A DNA stretch of 60,661 nucleotides from NCBI GenBank assembly GCA_025361185.1, contig JANYAR010000024.1, positions 1 through 60,661 of the forward strand, given 5' to 3'. Below are positions 9,154 to 16,225 of the stretch, one piece after another. The notes under the pieces are model-generated. The model saw only the letters and a list, made by a program, of their open reading frames with translations. It was not told the origin of the DNA and did no database searches. This stretch comes from Alphaproteobacteria bacterium (GTDB lineage: Bacteria; Pseudomonadota; Alphaproteobacteria; Micropepsales; Micropepsaceae). Position 1 is the stretch's first letter, and the number at the start of each line of letters is the position of its first letter. The position numbers and the translations under genes were made by a program.

Positions 9154-9248
9154 GCCAATGACTGCTTTGCGCCCGACGGGGACTTAAGCCGCGCACATGC
9201 TTTCGCTGCAGCTGACGATGCAACGACGCGCAAGCGCGGCGCCTAGCG

Positions 9249-10502
9249 CTATTCGCCGTAAGCGATGCGCCAAAGACGGCCTTGAACCGATTCCGCCACG
9301 TAAAGCGCCCCATCCGCCCCCACCGCAAGACCCACGGGACGATATCGGATGACCGGCCGCCCCTTGCTGTCGAGTTTGGGAGGACCAGCAAAGCCATCAG
9401 CAAACACAACTGGGGCTCCTATCTTGCCATCCGCACCGCGCGGAACGAACACGACATTATGGCCGGTCTGGCCACCGTCGATCTTCTGGCCGCCGTTGCC
9501 GTGCAAGGCAATAAAGAAGCCACCGCGATATTGAGCCGGAAAGTTTTTTCCCTCATAGGCCACCATGTCCACCGGAGCGGCGCGCTTGGACTGGAATGTG
9601 AGAACCGGAGTTACAATATTTCCAATGGCTTGTTGCTTGCCGTCCCCGCCATACTCCGGCGACACGAGCTGTATTTTCCGTGCGCCGTCGTAATAGCTGT
9701 AAGGCCAGCCGAAATCAGCACCCTTGGCCACCATCGCCATCTCATCCGCGATCTGGTCATCATCACTGGCCTTGATGAGATTGGGAAATTGCTTTGCGGT
9801 GCTGTCACGCCCATGCATAAAGGCGTACAGCGCACCGTCACTCGCCAAAGTCAGCGCCGTCATGTCGCGGATACCGGTAGCGACATGCTCTCCATTAGCA
9901 AAGCTCTGATCGGGCTTGCCGGCTGCGAAGCGCCAGATCCCAGCGCGAATCCCGAGATCCGGACATGGCTTAAGTCCGGCCGGCATCACCTCATTCGAGT
10001 TGTTCGAGGCGGTGCAGATATTGTCTGTGCCGTCATCGGTGACGAACAAGTCGCCCTTCTTGTCGATCGCGATGCCGTGATTGGATTGCTTGCTCTTGGC
10101 AATATTATCGACAATGACCGTGGGTTCCGAATTGGGCAGCAGGGCATTGCCGTGAAAGGCGAAGCGATAGATGCGGGATGGTGAGGCAGCATAAAGGGCG
10201 CCATGCCACATGGCGATGCCTGTGCCGCCGTCAACAACGCCGAAATGTTCGATGCGGTCAGCCCGGTGGCCGGGCCCAAGATGCACCGCGATGATGCCTT
10301 CACCCCCATCCCTCGCAACGCCTCTTCCGGTTGAGAGATAGATGTCGCCATTATCGCGCACCGTCAGATGGCGCACCGGTCCGAGACCCTCGGCTACGAC
10401 GGTAGCGTGAAATCCTTGCGGCAGTGTCAAGTCGTCGGGCTCGGCAGCTAATGCAGGGCCCGCAATCAACGCCATCATGATAGCGGTGCGCGATATATTC
10501 AT
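9249..10502 (-). CDS. Secreted PQQ-dependent sugar dehydrogenase, sorbosone dehydrogenase type
   Basis: The 417-residue protein begins with a signal peptide (MNISRTAIMMALIAGPALAA) and continues as a six-bladed propeller of the soluble glucose/sorbosone dehydrogenase class: LPQGFHATVVAEGLGPVRHL near the start, then GIAIDKKGDLFVTDDGTDN, and GLAVGADGALYVAE near the end. Such enzymes oxidise aldoses or sugar aldehydes with PQQ in the periplasm. The start at 10502 was chosen because AGGAG lies seven bases upstream; the longer frame upstream runs through a family A repeat and is not protein-like. It is the second PQQ-type enzyme in this region. Confidence 0.88.
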   Translation of the reverse strand: MNISRTAIMMALIAGPALAAEPDDLTLPQGFHATVVAEGLGPVRHLTVRDNGDIYLSTGRGVARDGGEGIIAVHLGPGHRADRIEHFGVVDGGTGIAMWHGALYAASPSRIYRFAFHGNALLPNSEPTVIVDNIAKSKQSNHGIAIDKKGDLFVTDDGTDNICTASNNSNEVMPAGLKPCPDLGIRAGIWRFAAGKPDQSFANGEHVATGIRDMTALTLASDGALYAFMHGRDSTAKQFPNLIKASDDDQIADEMAMVAKGADFGWPYSYYDGARKIQLVSPEYGGDGKQQAIGNIVTPVLTFQSKRAAPVDMVAYEGKNFPAQYRGGFFIALHGNGGQKIDGGQTGHNVVFVPRGADGKIGAPVVFADGFAGPPKLDSKGRPVIRYRPVGLAVGADGALYVAESVQGRLWRIAYGE

Positions 10503-10619
10503 GTCCGGGCTCCTAAAGTATTCCCCTCCAAAATTAACACTGGGGATACGCCGGCGCCATGCCAAAATAATTAATCGGGGATTGAATCGGTCTGTGCGAC
10601 CAGACACTTTTCGCAGTGC

Positions 10620-10650
10620 CATGTCCGCTTTGCGCCAAAAGCGGTCATTC
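10620..10650. repeat. Family A palindrome, copy 7
   Basis: CATGTCCGCTTT and AAAGCGGTCATTC form the arms, upstream of the sorbosone-type dehydrogenase gene. Confidence 0.8.
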
Positions 10651-10772
10651 AAACTCACTGAGTTACGGCCAGCCCAAAGCGCAACATACGGGCGCCCCGC
10701 AAAGCTTTCATTTCTCCAAACAATTAGGGCCACGCTTTCGCGGGACCCTAATTGCTATGTGCCAATATTCGA

Positions 10773-11135
10773 CTACCGCCCAGCAGTAAGGGTTACTTGC
10801 GCAACAGTCTTATTTGACACTTGGTCGGTCCATGTGTCGCCCATTTTATGGGGTCCCGATTTTCGGCACCATGGCTTCGCCTTAGGCGTTGCCGCACTTG
10901 TGGAACAAAGCCAGCCGCCCAATACGGCCCATTTGCCGCTACCGGTGGGATTCTTTGGATCAGTCGACGTCGAAGTCCAAGTTCCATCCTTATTTGCGAA
11001 TACTTTGGCGACAGTTTGGTCCGGATATGTAAACACCGCTGTATTGGAATAAAAACTTGCGTATGGATCATCTGCCGCATAGGCAAACGCGGTCATCGCA
11101 AGTAACGCCACTGAAACCTTTGCTGCAAAATTCAT
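10773..11135 (-). CDS. Small secreted protein of unknown function
   Basis: The 120-residue protein starts with a clear signal peptide (MNFAAKVSVALLAMTAFAYA, then ADDPYASFY). The mature part has the sequence FANKDGTWTST and two cysteines in WLCST and PWCRKSG that may pair. The frame can be extended upstream to 11354, but that part crosses a family A repeat, so the ATG at 11135 is preferred. Similar small periplasmic proteins occur in soil alphaproteobacteria, without known function. Confidence 0.65.
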   Translation of the reverse strand: MNFAAKVSVALLAMTAFAYAADDPYASFYSNTAVFTYPDQTVAKVFANKDGTWTSTSTDPKNPTGSGKWAVLGGWLCSTSAATPKAKPWCRKSGPHKMGDTWTDQVSNKTVAQVTLTAGR

Positions 11136-11295
11136 GGCAACCCCATTTGTTGTTCGCGTCAACAAGCGTTTATCGTGATGGCGCGCGGTCGAAATTGACC
11201 CTCCCAGAGCGCCAGTCGATCCAGCGCCCTGCGCAAATGTTATGTCGATCACGCCGGCAAATATAGAGCAAAACAGTACAGATTGGCCTACCTGG

Positions 11296-11326
11296 CATGT
11301 CCGCTTTGCGCCAATAGCGGACATTC
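11296..11326. repeat. Family A palindrome, copy 8
   Basis: CATGTCCGCTTT and TAGCGGACATTC form the arms. It is the last copy before the right end of the putative island. Confidence 0.8.
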
Positions 11327-11380
11327 GTCTCCTACCCGCTCGAAACCCCATCACAAACTAAAATGGCGGCACGATGGCTC

Positions 11381-12490
11381 TCATGCCTTTGCGTTAATAC
11401 TGCGCCCAAGCCACAGGATTAGCATAGCGGTAAGAATCTGGGTCGATGCACACAGCCACATGCCGGAATGATAATCTCCAGCATGTTGCTTGAGCCAGCC
11501 GACCGCATAGGGCCCAACGATGCCACTTAGGTTGGCAATGCTGGCAATCAATGCAAAGCCGCCCGCCGCAGCCGTGCCCCCAAGAAAAAGCGGTGGCACC
11601 GTCCAGAAGGTTGCAAGACACGCGAATACGCCTGCCGCCGCCAGCGAAAAGCCAAAGATCACGCTAACATCAGTTCGCGCCATGGCGGCAACACCAAAGC
11701 CAGCAGCAGCCAGCAATGCCGACAACATGACGTGCAATGCCGGTCTGCCACTGCGGTCGGACGACCAGCCGAACCCCCATGTTACAGCCATGGCTACTGC
11801 ATATGGGATCATTACGATCCAGCCAGTATGCGCATTGTCATAACCAAGTCCTTTGACCATCTGTGGCAGCCATAAGCCGAGGCAATAAATCCCGAACGTG
11901 ATGCAGAAAAGAATCGGGATAAGCGCCCAGCCACGAGCCTTGGCAGCGTCCAGAACCGCTTCAATGCGTTCCCGGACCCGGCCAGCGGTTTGATTTTTTG
12001 ACTGCCAGATGGGTTCCAAGGCCTTGAGGACAAGCCCGGTATTAACTGCCCCGACCGCCAGCTTGCCAAAATGGGGAAATGCATAGGCTTGCAGGGTGCT
12101 CAGCCATTGGGCCGCGTGCTTGGCGTTGCGCCATGAAGGCCGCTTGGCCTCGATTAGCTGGCGGGCGCATTGCTCGAATGTGACCGCGCTGGCCTGCTCC
12201 AGCAGCTTGGCGCGCTTGGCCCGTAGCCGCTCCTCGACAGGATCACGCTCACTAGCTACCTGTCGGCGGCATTGCCCGGCAAACTCCCGTGCATCGGCTA
12301 GCCCAAATACCGTGGTGGAGCCCAGCCCCATGTCCCGCACGCGACCACCAATCTGATATCGAAATATCCATGAGCGCGCGCCACCTTTGCTGATCTGCAG
12401 ATAGAGGCCACCGCCATCGCAATGGCGACCAGGCTCCGTGATGCTTTTAATTTTGAGGACCGAAAGCCGACCTAGGGACCGCGTACCCAT
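11381..12490 (-). CDS. Chimeric gene: integrase N-terminal half fused in frame to an MFS C-terminal half
   Basis: One uninterrupted frame of 369 residues has two unrelated halves. Residues 1 to about 187 are a P4-type tyrosine integrase: the N-terminal arm domain (ITEPGRHCDGGGLYLQISK, MGLGSTTVFGLADAR) and the helical core-binding domain (FEQCARQLIEAKRPSWRNAKHAAQW). From about 188 to the end it is the second half of an ACS-family MFS transporter (FGIYCLGLWLPQMVKGLGYDN, TFWTVPPLFLGGTAAAG), about six membrane helices. The switch lies near 11921-11937 at RGWALIP. The integrase R-H-R-Y catalytic domain and the first six transporter helices are both missing, so neither activity is expected. Whether it makes a stable protein is unknown. 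Misassembly is the main alternative. Confidence 0.85.
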   Translation of the reverse strand: MGTRSLGRLSVLKIKSITEPGRHCDGGGLYLQISKGGARSWIFRYQIGGRVRDMGLGSTTVFGLADAREFAGQCRRQVASERDPVEERLRAKRAKLLEQASAVTFEQCARQLIEAKRPSWRNAKHAAQWLSTLQAYAFPHFGKLAVGAVNTGLVLKALEPIWQSKNQTAGRVRERIEAVLDAAKARGWALIPILFCITFGIYCLGLWLPQMVKGLGYDNAHTGWIVMIPYAVAMAVTWGFGWSSDRSGRPALHVMLSALLAAAGFGVAAMARTDVSVIFGFSLAAAGVFACLATFWTVPPLFLGGTAAAGGFALIASIANLSGIVGPYAVGWLKQHAGDYHSGMWLCASTQILTAMLILWLGRSINAKA

Positions 12491-12633
12491 GTTTCTACCC
12501 CTGTCTTGGGCCTAGATTTTATAGGACCGCCATGCACTGGCCTAGACAGGAAATCAATATAAGCTCGTAAAATAAAGGGTTTCAGTGACACCGCTGGACT
12601 ACAGTTTACTCGGATGGACGGGGATAAGGCTGG

Positions 12634-12648
12634 CACCCTGTCCGCCAA
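12634..12648 (+). repeat. Candidate attR: second copy of the tRNA-Ser 3' end
   Basis: CACCCTGTCCGCCAA matches 127-141 exactly, while bases on either side differ. It sits 144 bases upstream of the integrase start and just before a terminator hairpin. Together with the tRNA copy it bounds about 12.5 kb. Confidence 0.7.
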
Positions 12649-12679
12649 TAAAAAAGGGGCGCAAGGCCTCTTTTTTATT
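12647..12679. terminator. Bidirectional terminator-like hairpin, probably the original tRNA-Ser terminator
   Basis: AATAAAAAAGGGGC (12647-12660) pairs with GCCTCTTTTTTATT (12666-12679) around the loop GCAAG, with one G-U pair. The T run follows the G+C stem, as in intrinsic terminators, and the A run mirrors it. It directly follows the second copy of the tRNA 3' end, where the terminator of an uninterrupted tRNA-Ser gene would be expected. Confidence 0.8.
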
Positions 12680-12722
12680 GGCCCGCATGATCGGCACCTC
12701 GTGATAGGTCAGGCCCGAAAAG

Positions 12723-14033
12723 CTAATTGCGGATCTTGGCCAGATCGACCTTGCTGATCTTGGCGACGACATCGTATTCGGAGTCCACCACCTCGGGAAT
12801 TTCATAGCGCAGGGCTGTTCCCAGCAAAGGCGCGATGTCGTGCGGGGTCATCGCGTAAGTCTCCGTCAGCCAGCGGCTCATCTGGGTCGTGGCGCTTTTC
12901 ATGGCGGCATCCAGCGTGGCGCCGGTTCCCATGATCATCATCGAGTCGGCATTTTCCAGGCGCGGCTGGCCCAGCGCCTTGCCGGGGATCAGATCGACGC
13001 GGAACTGGACGTCCATGGAAGTTTCCAGCCCTTGCCCCGGCAGTTCGCCGTCGCCTTGCTGGGCGTGTGCGTCACCCAGAAACAGAAACGCGCCGGGCTG
13101 AAATACCGGAAAATAAAGTGTTGCACCCTCGCGAGCTTCCGGCGAATCCATATTGCCGCCGGAAGCGCCGATATGGCCGCTGCCCAGAACCTCGTCGCGC
13201 GGCGGAGCGACACCGATGCAGCCCAGCATGGGCGAAAGTTTCACGGTATAGGCGCTCATCTTGCTGCTGGGACCCTCGATGCTGGCCGTGCCTGCGGCGG
13301 CGTCGATCTTCCAGCGCGTAAAGCCGCTATCGACGCCGGCAATGCTGTGCAGATATCCGGCTTCCAGCGCCGAACTGGCGATCAGGTTGGTCTGGTAGGC
13401 CCAGTCGCGGTTGGTGCGCACCCGGTCCAGATGCACCATCAGCGTGTCGCCGGGCATGGCGCCGTCGATATAAAATGGACCAGTCAGCGGATTGCCGCGC
13501 GGTGCGCGTGGCTTGCCGTCGCGATCCTGGCCGCGGCTGTCCAGGGTGCGGGTACGCACGGTGTCGCCGGGGGCAAGATGCAGCACGGGTGCAATTTCCG
13601 CCGAATAGACATTGTAGAATTTGGTTGGCTCCAGATCGATTGTCCTGGGCGCGCGCAGTGGGCCCGGACGCGTGCCGCTCAGCGTCACCGGACGCTCCAG
13701 CCCGTCGCCATCCATCAACGTGCCCTTGCCGCTCAGCCGGTCGCCCGCCAATTGCAGCACCAGCGTCCCGCACGGCTTGGCTTGGACCGTGCAGGCAAGG
13801 TGCAGCCCGTCCGGCCCGACACTGCCGGTAAAACTCAGCTGGTTGTAGTGGGCCGACTGACTGCCGCTTTCGATCGCCAGCCGTCCATCGGTCATGGGCA
13901 GGTAATAGTTCTTGTTGCCGGCCTCGCGTACCGCCACGTCCCAGCTTGCGGCATAGTCGACGGCCTGCGCGGCGGCTGGCAGGATCAGCGCAATCGCCAA
14001 GAATAGAATCAAGGATAGAAAAAAGCTTTTCAT
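12723..14033 (-). CDS. Secreted acetamidase/formamidase family protein
   Basis: The 436-residue protein has a signal peptide (MKSFFLSLILFLAIALILPAAAQA) and the acetamidase/formamidase fold. Recognisable features are PGDTVRTRTLDS, NPLTGPFYIDGAMPGDTLMVHLDRV, PMLGCIGVAPP and FLFLGDAHAQQGDGE, the last being a conserved acidic/His motif of this family. These enzymes hydrolyse short amides to ammonia and an acid. Export is unusual for classical FmdA, but secreted members are common in alphaproteobacteria. The ATG at 14033 was chosen for its signal peptide and an upstream GGGGG site; an ATG at 14048 is the alternative. Confidence 0.87.
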   Translation of the reverse strand: MKSFFLSLILFLAIALILPAAAQAVDYAASWDVAVREAGNKNYYLPMTDGRLAIESGSQSAHYNQLSFTGSVGPDGLHLACTVQAKPCGTLVLQLAGDRLSGKGTLMDGDGLERPVTLSGTRPGPLRAPRTIDLEPTKFYNVYSAEIAPVLHLAPGDTVRTRTLDSRGQDRDGKPRAPRGNPLTGPFYIDGAMPGDTLMVHLDRVRTNRDWAYQTNLIASSALEAGYLHSIAGVDSGFTRWKIDAAAGTASIEGPSSKMSAYTVKLSPMLGCIGVAPPRDEVLGSGHIGASGGNMDSPEAREGATLYFPVFQPGAFLFLGDAHAQQGDGELPGQGLETSMDVQFRVDLIPGKALGQPRLENADSMMIMGTGATLDAAMKSATTQMSRWLTETYAMTPHDIAPLLGTALRYEIPEVVDSEYDVVAKISKVDLAKIRN

Positions 14034-14207
14034 CGGTGCCCCCATCATTCGTGCCCACTTTTTCAGGCCAGCGCGGTACCCACGCCTTGAGCAAATTGCT
14101 AGCTGGCGAAAGCATAGCATCCGGCCCATGGCCCACCAAGCGAACACGGCACGACCTGCGACGCTCAGCCTTTTTATGGCGGATCGGGTTCGGTGGATGG
14201 ACCAGCC

Positions 14208-14280
14208 CTTCGCTTGCGCTTCGGGCGTTCGTCGCTTGAAATGGTCCGCTGGACCATTTCATTGGCCTTTGGCCAACCGC
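14208..14280. repeat. Family B hairpin unit, copy 1
   Basis: The unit has a lead segment (CTTCGCTTGCGCTTCGG, then GCGTTCGTCGCTTG), hairpin 1 (AAATGGTCC-GCT-GGACCATTT) and hairpin 2 (TTGGCC-TTT-GGCCAA), ending AACCGC. Confidence 0.85.
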
Positions 14281-14348
14281 GTCTCACTCGACAAATCGGC
14301 GACAGCCGATTTGGGGGGGGGCGAAGCGCCGATCCAAGGCGTTAGGCC

Positions 14349-14422
14349 CTTCGCTTACGCTCGCGGCGTTCGTCGCTCAAAACGGTCCACCGGACCGTTT
14401 TGTTTGCCTTGCGGCAAACCGC
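14349..14422. repeat. Family B hairpin unit, copy 2
   Basis: It has the same layout as copy 1, but hairpin 1 is AAAACGGTCC-ACC-GGACCGTTTT and hairpin 2 is TTTGCC-TTGC-GGCAAA. Base changes on one arm are matched on the other, so the hairpins are kept while the sequence drifts. Confidence 0.85.
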
Positions 14423-14437
14423 TCCTCCTCCGGCCGC

Positions 14438-14508
14438 TCGCCTAAGCTTGCGGCGTTCGTCGCTCGAAATGGTCCGCTAGACCATTTCGTTGGCCTTCGG
14501 CCAACCGC
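14438..14508. repeat. Family B hairpin unit, copy 3
   Basis: It has the same layout, with hairpin 1 AAATGGTCC-GCT-AGACCATTT (one mismatch) and hairpin 2 TTGGCC-TTC-GGCCAA. Confidence 0.85.
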
Positions 14509-14519
14509 TTCTCACCCTC

Positions 14520-14714
14520 TCACACAAACCTATCCAGCAGCTTGCCGATGCCGGGTCCGGCCTGGCCGACCTTGGCCAGTCCGGTCTTTTCCAGCTCCGA
14601 TGCCGAGCGCTGAATCTTCTGCGCCACTTCCGGCGTGGACGCCTGTTTTGCCGCGCGGCGCAAATCGCCCGCATAGCTGACCATGTCCACGACGGAGCTA
14701 ATTGTCTGTCCCAT
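14520..14714 (-). CDS. Small hypothetical protein
   Basis: A 64-residue frame starts MGQTISSVVDMVSYAGDLRR and ends LLDRFV. It is amphipathic, helical and has no signal peptide or known motif. The amino-acid make-up (KQASTPEVAQKIQRSASELEK) looks protein-like rather than repeat-derived. The ribosome site is weak. It is divergent from the amidase gene. I do not recognise it. Confidence 0.5.
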   Translation of the reverse strand: MGQTISSVVDMVSYAGDLRRAAKQASTPEVAQKIQRSASELEKTGLAKVGQAGPGIGKLLDRFV

Positions 14715-14815
14715 GGCGGCTGCCTAGCAGCAAACAGGCCGGCGCGAAAAAAGGAATGGAGGGTAAGGCTAAGGCGTGGTTAAACCAGGGGGCTGAGCGC
14801 AGAGGATTGCCCCAC

Positions 14816-16225
14816 ATGAGCTCCGATCTGTCCGCCTTGACCGTGCAGGCCTTGTCAGAGGGGGTGGTGGCCCGCCGGTTTTCGCCGGTCGATGTGGTGG
14901 AGGCGTGTCTGGCGCGCATTGCGGCGCTGGAGCCGAAATTGCAGGCTTTTGTCCATGTCCATGAGGGCGAGGCGCGGCTGGCGGCACAGGTTGCGGACAA
15001 GGCGATCCGCGCCGGCAACAGTCTCGGCCCGCTGCACGGCATTCCCATCGCACTGAAGGATCTGATCGAGTTCAAAGACCATGCCACCGCCGCTGGTTGC
15101 GCAGTATGGCGGGATCGCATTTCCAAGCACACGGCCACCCTCGCGCAGAAATTGCTGGGTGCCGGCATGATCGTGCTGGGCAAGACCCATACGGTGGAAT
15201 TCGCCTATGGCGCCTGGGGCACCAACCAGCATATGGGCACGCCGTGGAACCCCTGGGACATGACCACCCATCGCACGCCGGGCGGTTCGTCGTCCGGCTC
15301 CGCCGTGGCGGTGGCGGCGCGCATGGCGCCGTGTGCCATCGGCACCGACACCGGCGGCTCTGTGCGCATTCCCGCCGCCTGGTGCGGCATCACCGGATTG
15401 AAGACCACCATCGGGCGCATCAGCACCCATGGCGTACTGCCGCTCAGTCCCACCATGGACACGCCCGGACCAATCGCCCGCAGTGTGGAGGATTGCGCCA
15501 TTCTGCTGGTGGCGATGGAGGGAAGCGATCCGCTGGACCCGCTGACGGCTTTGTTGCCGCCGAGTGCGCCGATGGCAAGCCTGCGCCGCGGCGTGACGGG
15601 GCTGCGCCTGGCGCGCCTGCCCGATAGCGAACGCGCGGAATTCGATGCCGAAGTGCTGGCTGCCTATGACCGGTCGCTGAAGGAATTGGCCGCGATGGGC
15701 GCGGAGATCGTCGACCTGGCTCCGGGCGGCCGCACCCTGCGGGAAAGCGGCGATCTGGTCGGCAAGATCATCTCCGCGGAAATCTATCCGCGCCTGGCCA
15801 CACTGGTGGACGACGACACCCTGCCGCTGGACCAGGCCGTGCGGGTGCGGGTGCGCGCGGGGGCTTCGATCTCGCCGCGCCAGTACAGGGATGTTCTGGC
15901 CGAACGCGAACGCGCCAAGCGCGAATTCGCCGTGCGGATCGAAGGGATCGATGCCGTACTCACGCCTTCGACCATGACGCCTGCCATTCCAGTGGCCAGC
16001 GTGGATCAGTCCACCACACCCGCCCTTTCCACCCGCTGGGTGAATTTCCTGGATCTCTGCGCGCTGGCGCTTCCCAATGGCATGACACATGACAGCCTGC
16101 CGACCTCTTTGCAGATCACATGCCGTGGCGGCGACGAAGCCATGGCGCTGCGCATCGGCTGGGCGCTGGAAAATGCCACCGACTGGCACAAGATGGCGCC
16201 GCTGCTTGACAACGTGAAGGGTTAG
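14816..16225 (+). CDS. Amidase-signature family amidase
   Basis: The 469-residue protein shows the complete Ser-cisSer-Lys triad of the amidase signature family: K81 in IALKDLIEF, S158 in PGGSSSGSAVAVAA and S182 in GTDTGGSVRIPAAWCG. These enzymes hydrolyse amides to an acid and ammonia in the cytoplasm. It could also be named as a GatA relative, but no gatB or gatC is near, so a catabolic amidase is more likely. The ATG at 14816 was chosen because homology begins here and AGAGG lies upstream. Its last four bases overlap the end of the convergent MmgE/PrpD gene. Confidence 0.92.
   Translation: MSSDLSALTVQALSEGVVARRFSPVDVVEACLARIAALEPKLQAFVHVHEGEARLAAQVADKAIRAGNSLGPLHGIPIALKDLIEFKDHATAAGCAVWRDRISKHTATLAQKLLGAGMIVLGKTHTVEFAYGAWGTNQHMGTPWNPWDMTTHRTPGGSSSGSAVAVAARMAPCAIGTDTGGSVRIPAAWCGITGLKTTIGRISTHGVLPLSPTMDTPGPIARSVEDCAILLVAMEGSDPLDPLTALLPPSAPMASLRRGVTGLRLARLPDSERAEFDAEVLAAYDRSLKELAAMGAEIVDLAPGGRTLRESGDLVGKIISAEIYPRLATLVDDDTLPLDQAVRVRVRAGASISPRQYRDVLAERERAKREFAVRIEGIDAVLTPSTMTPAIPVASVDQSTTPALSTRWVNFLDLCALALPNGMTHDSLPTSLQITCRGGDEAMALRIGWALENATDWHKMAPLLDNVKG

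Larger units (their letters stand above)
14034..14519. other. Non-coding stretch packed with family B hairpins
   Basis: This gap carries three long family B units, an extra hairpin CAAATCGGC-GACA-GCCGATTTG at 14292-14313, and a run of nine G at 14313-14321. No gene is supported. Frames through it give low-complexity peptides only. Confidence 0.75.

Noticed and set aside
12601..12660. A second full tRNA gene at the right repeat
   Set aside because: Only the last 15 bases match; no D, anticodon or T arm can be folded upstream.
14313..14321. A run of nine G as a phase-variation tract
   Set aside because: It lies between genes, not in a coding frame or a recognisable promoter spacer, so switching cannot be argued.
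14208..14508. A possible CRISPR array in the tandem repeats
   Set aside because: Units are about 70 bases with internal hairpins, spacing is uneven, there are only three copies, and no cas genes are near.
14816..16225. GatA subunit of the tRNA amidotransferase
   Set aside because: The signature triad is shared by the family, but gatB and gatC are absent and the neighbours are catabolic.
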